A stretch of DNA of 5,601 nt from contig PMDE01000062.1 of assembly GCA_003154335.1 (NCBI GenBank), positions 16,808 through 22,408 of the forward strand, given 5' to 3'. The notes below the pieces were generated by a model. That model had not been told where the DNA came from, made no database searches, and saw only the letters and a list, made by a program, of their open reading frames with translations. Both the position numbers and the translations under genes were made by a program. Positions within the stretch are counted from its first letter, which is position 1, and every line of letters starts with the position of its first letter. The stretch is from Methanoregula sp. (GTDB lineage: Archaea; Halobacteriota; Methanomicrobia; Methanomicrobiales; Methanospirillaceae). Below are positions 5,185 to 5,601 of this stretch, one piece after another.

Positions 5185-5601
5185 TTACTGGGCATTGCGC
5201 TTCTTGATCATCTCAAGGGCTTCGAATGCTTCCCGCCTCACGGCAACATTTTCGTCCGTCAGGAGTCCGGTAATGTGATCTACGGCTTTCTGGTCGCCGA
5301 TCTCACCGAGCAGAAGAGCAGCCCGCTTCCTCACGTCGCTCTGGTTGTCTTTCAGTACCATAATGAGGGGTGTGGTTGCAGGCTGCCCCAGCATCCAGAG
5401 GGCCTCCATAGCACTGGTCCGCATCCTGAGGTCTCCTTCGCGGAAAACCTGCATTAGAGGAGCAATAGCTGGAACTCCAAGTGCAGCGAGAGCTTTTACT
5501 GCTTCGATGCGGACTGACCGTTCGGGATCATCAAGGGCTTGCATTATAGGGGGGATTGCTTTGGTGTTGCCTATCTGGCCAAGCACTTCTGTCGAACCCC
5601 T
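5185..5601 (-). CDS. HEAT-repeat (PBS lyase-like) protein, C-terminal part only
   Basis: The minus-strand frame is open from the right edge to the TAA at 5187-5185, giving 138 visible residues. A GTG at 5586 could be read as a start, but the frame continues upstream of it with GSTEVLGQIG, the end of an earlier repeat, so the gene almost surely begins outside the window. Four HEAT repeats of about 30 residues follow, each a helix pair: PPIMQALDDPERSVRIEAVK and on, then APLMQVFREGDLRMRTSAME, TPLIMVLKDNQSDVRKRAAL and DHITGLLTDENVAVRREAFE. Each second helix begins near a conserved V/M-R and ends in A-L or a similar pair. The protein ends IKKRNAQ. Such repeats form curved protein-binding scaffolds. 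Many archaeal members have no known partner, and the phycobilin-lyase name reflects similarity only. Two T-tracts follow the stop. Confidence 0.9.
   Translation of the reverse strand, partial: RGSTEVLGQIGNTKAIPPIMQALDDPERSVRIEAVKALAALGVPAIAPLMQVFREGDLRMRTSAMEALWMLGQPATTPLIMVLKDNQSDVRKRAALLLGEIGDQKAVDHITGLLTDENVAVRREAFEALEMIKKRNAQ

Noticed and set aside
1..5601. CRISPR array, rRNA gene or intact tRNA gene
   Set aside because: I saw no regularly spaced repeats, no rRNA-like stretch, and no sequence that closes a full tRNA cloverleaf on either strand.

Overview
The window looks like a piece of a euryarchaeal genome, most likely a methanogen of the Methanomicrobiales type (inference). The grounds are a short archaeal-type aspartyl-tRNA synthetase of 430 residues without the bacterial insertion domain, a 'core' methionine synthase that lacks the folate-enzyme N-terminal half, an iron-sulfur flavoprotein with a compact cysteine motif, a KaiC/RecA-like protein and a HEAT-repeat protein. 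TATA-like boxes lie about 35 nt before several starts, and oligo-T tracts follow several genes. I cannot name the species.

Layout, left to right. Bases 1-200 (minus strand) hold the N-terminal part of an unrecognised hydrophilic protein that runs off the left edge. Bases 201-810 have no intact gene. They hold a 22-nt near-palindrome and a patchwork of short open stretches in changing frames that may be a decayed gene. Bases 856-1455 (plus) encode a short KaiC/RecA-superfamily protein whose Walker A lysine is missing. It converges on a minus-strand pair: aspS (2456-3748) followed 61 nt downstream by the folate-independent-type methionine synthase (1489-2394). A 170-nt divergent promoter region separates aspS from a plus-strand iron-sulfur flavoprotein gene (3919-4587). 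Bases 4588-5184 contain no convincing gene. They hold T-tracts, a hairpin followed by T5, an 8-bp inverted repeat 326 nt end to end, and a fragment resembling part of a tRNA-Leu. Bases 5185-5601 (minus) are the C-terminal end of a HEAT-repeat protein that enters from the right edge.

How the genes fit together. AspRS carries residues (H22, P81) linked to the non-discriminating form, which would also charge tRNA-Asn for later amidation. The methionine synthase has the zinc and homocysteine-site residues and would take its methyl group from a corrinoid donor rather than methyl-folate. The flavoprotein is a redox protein of anaerobes. The KaiC-like and HEAT proteins are probable regulatory or scaffold proteins of unknown target. 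No CRISPR array, rRNA gene, intact tRNA gene or intact transposase was seen, and I found no clear new multi-gene system. The most distinctive items are the Walker-A-less KaiC-like protein and the two odd intergenic regions.
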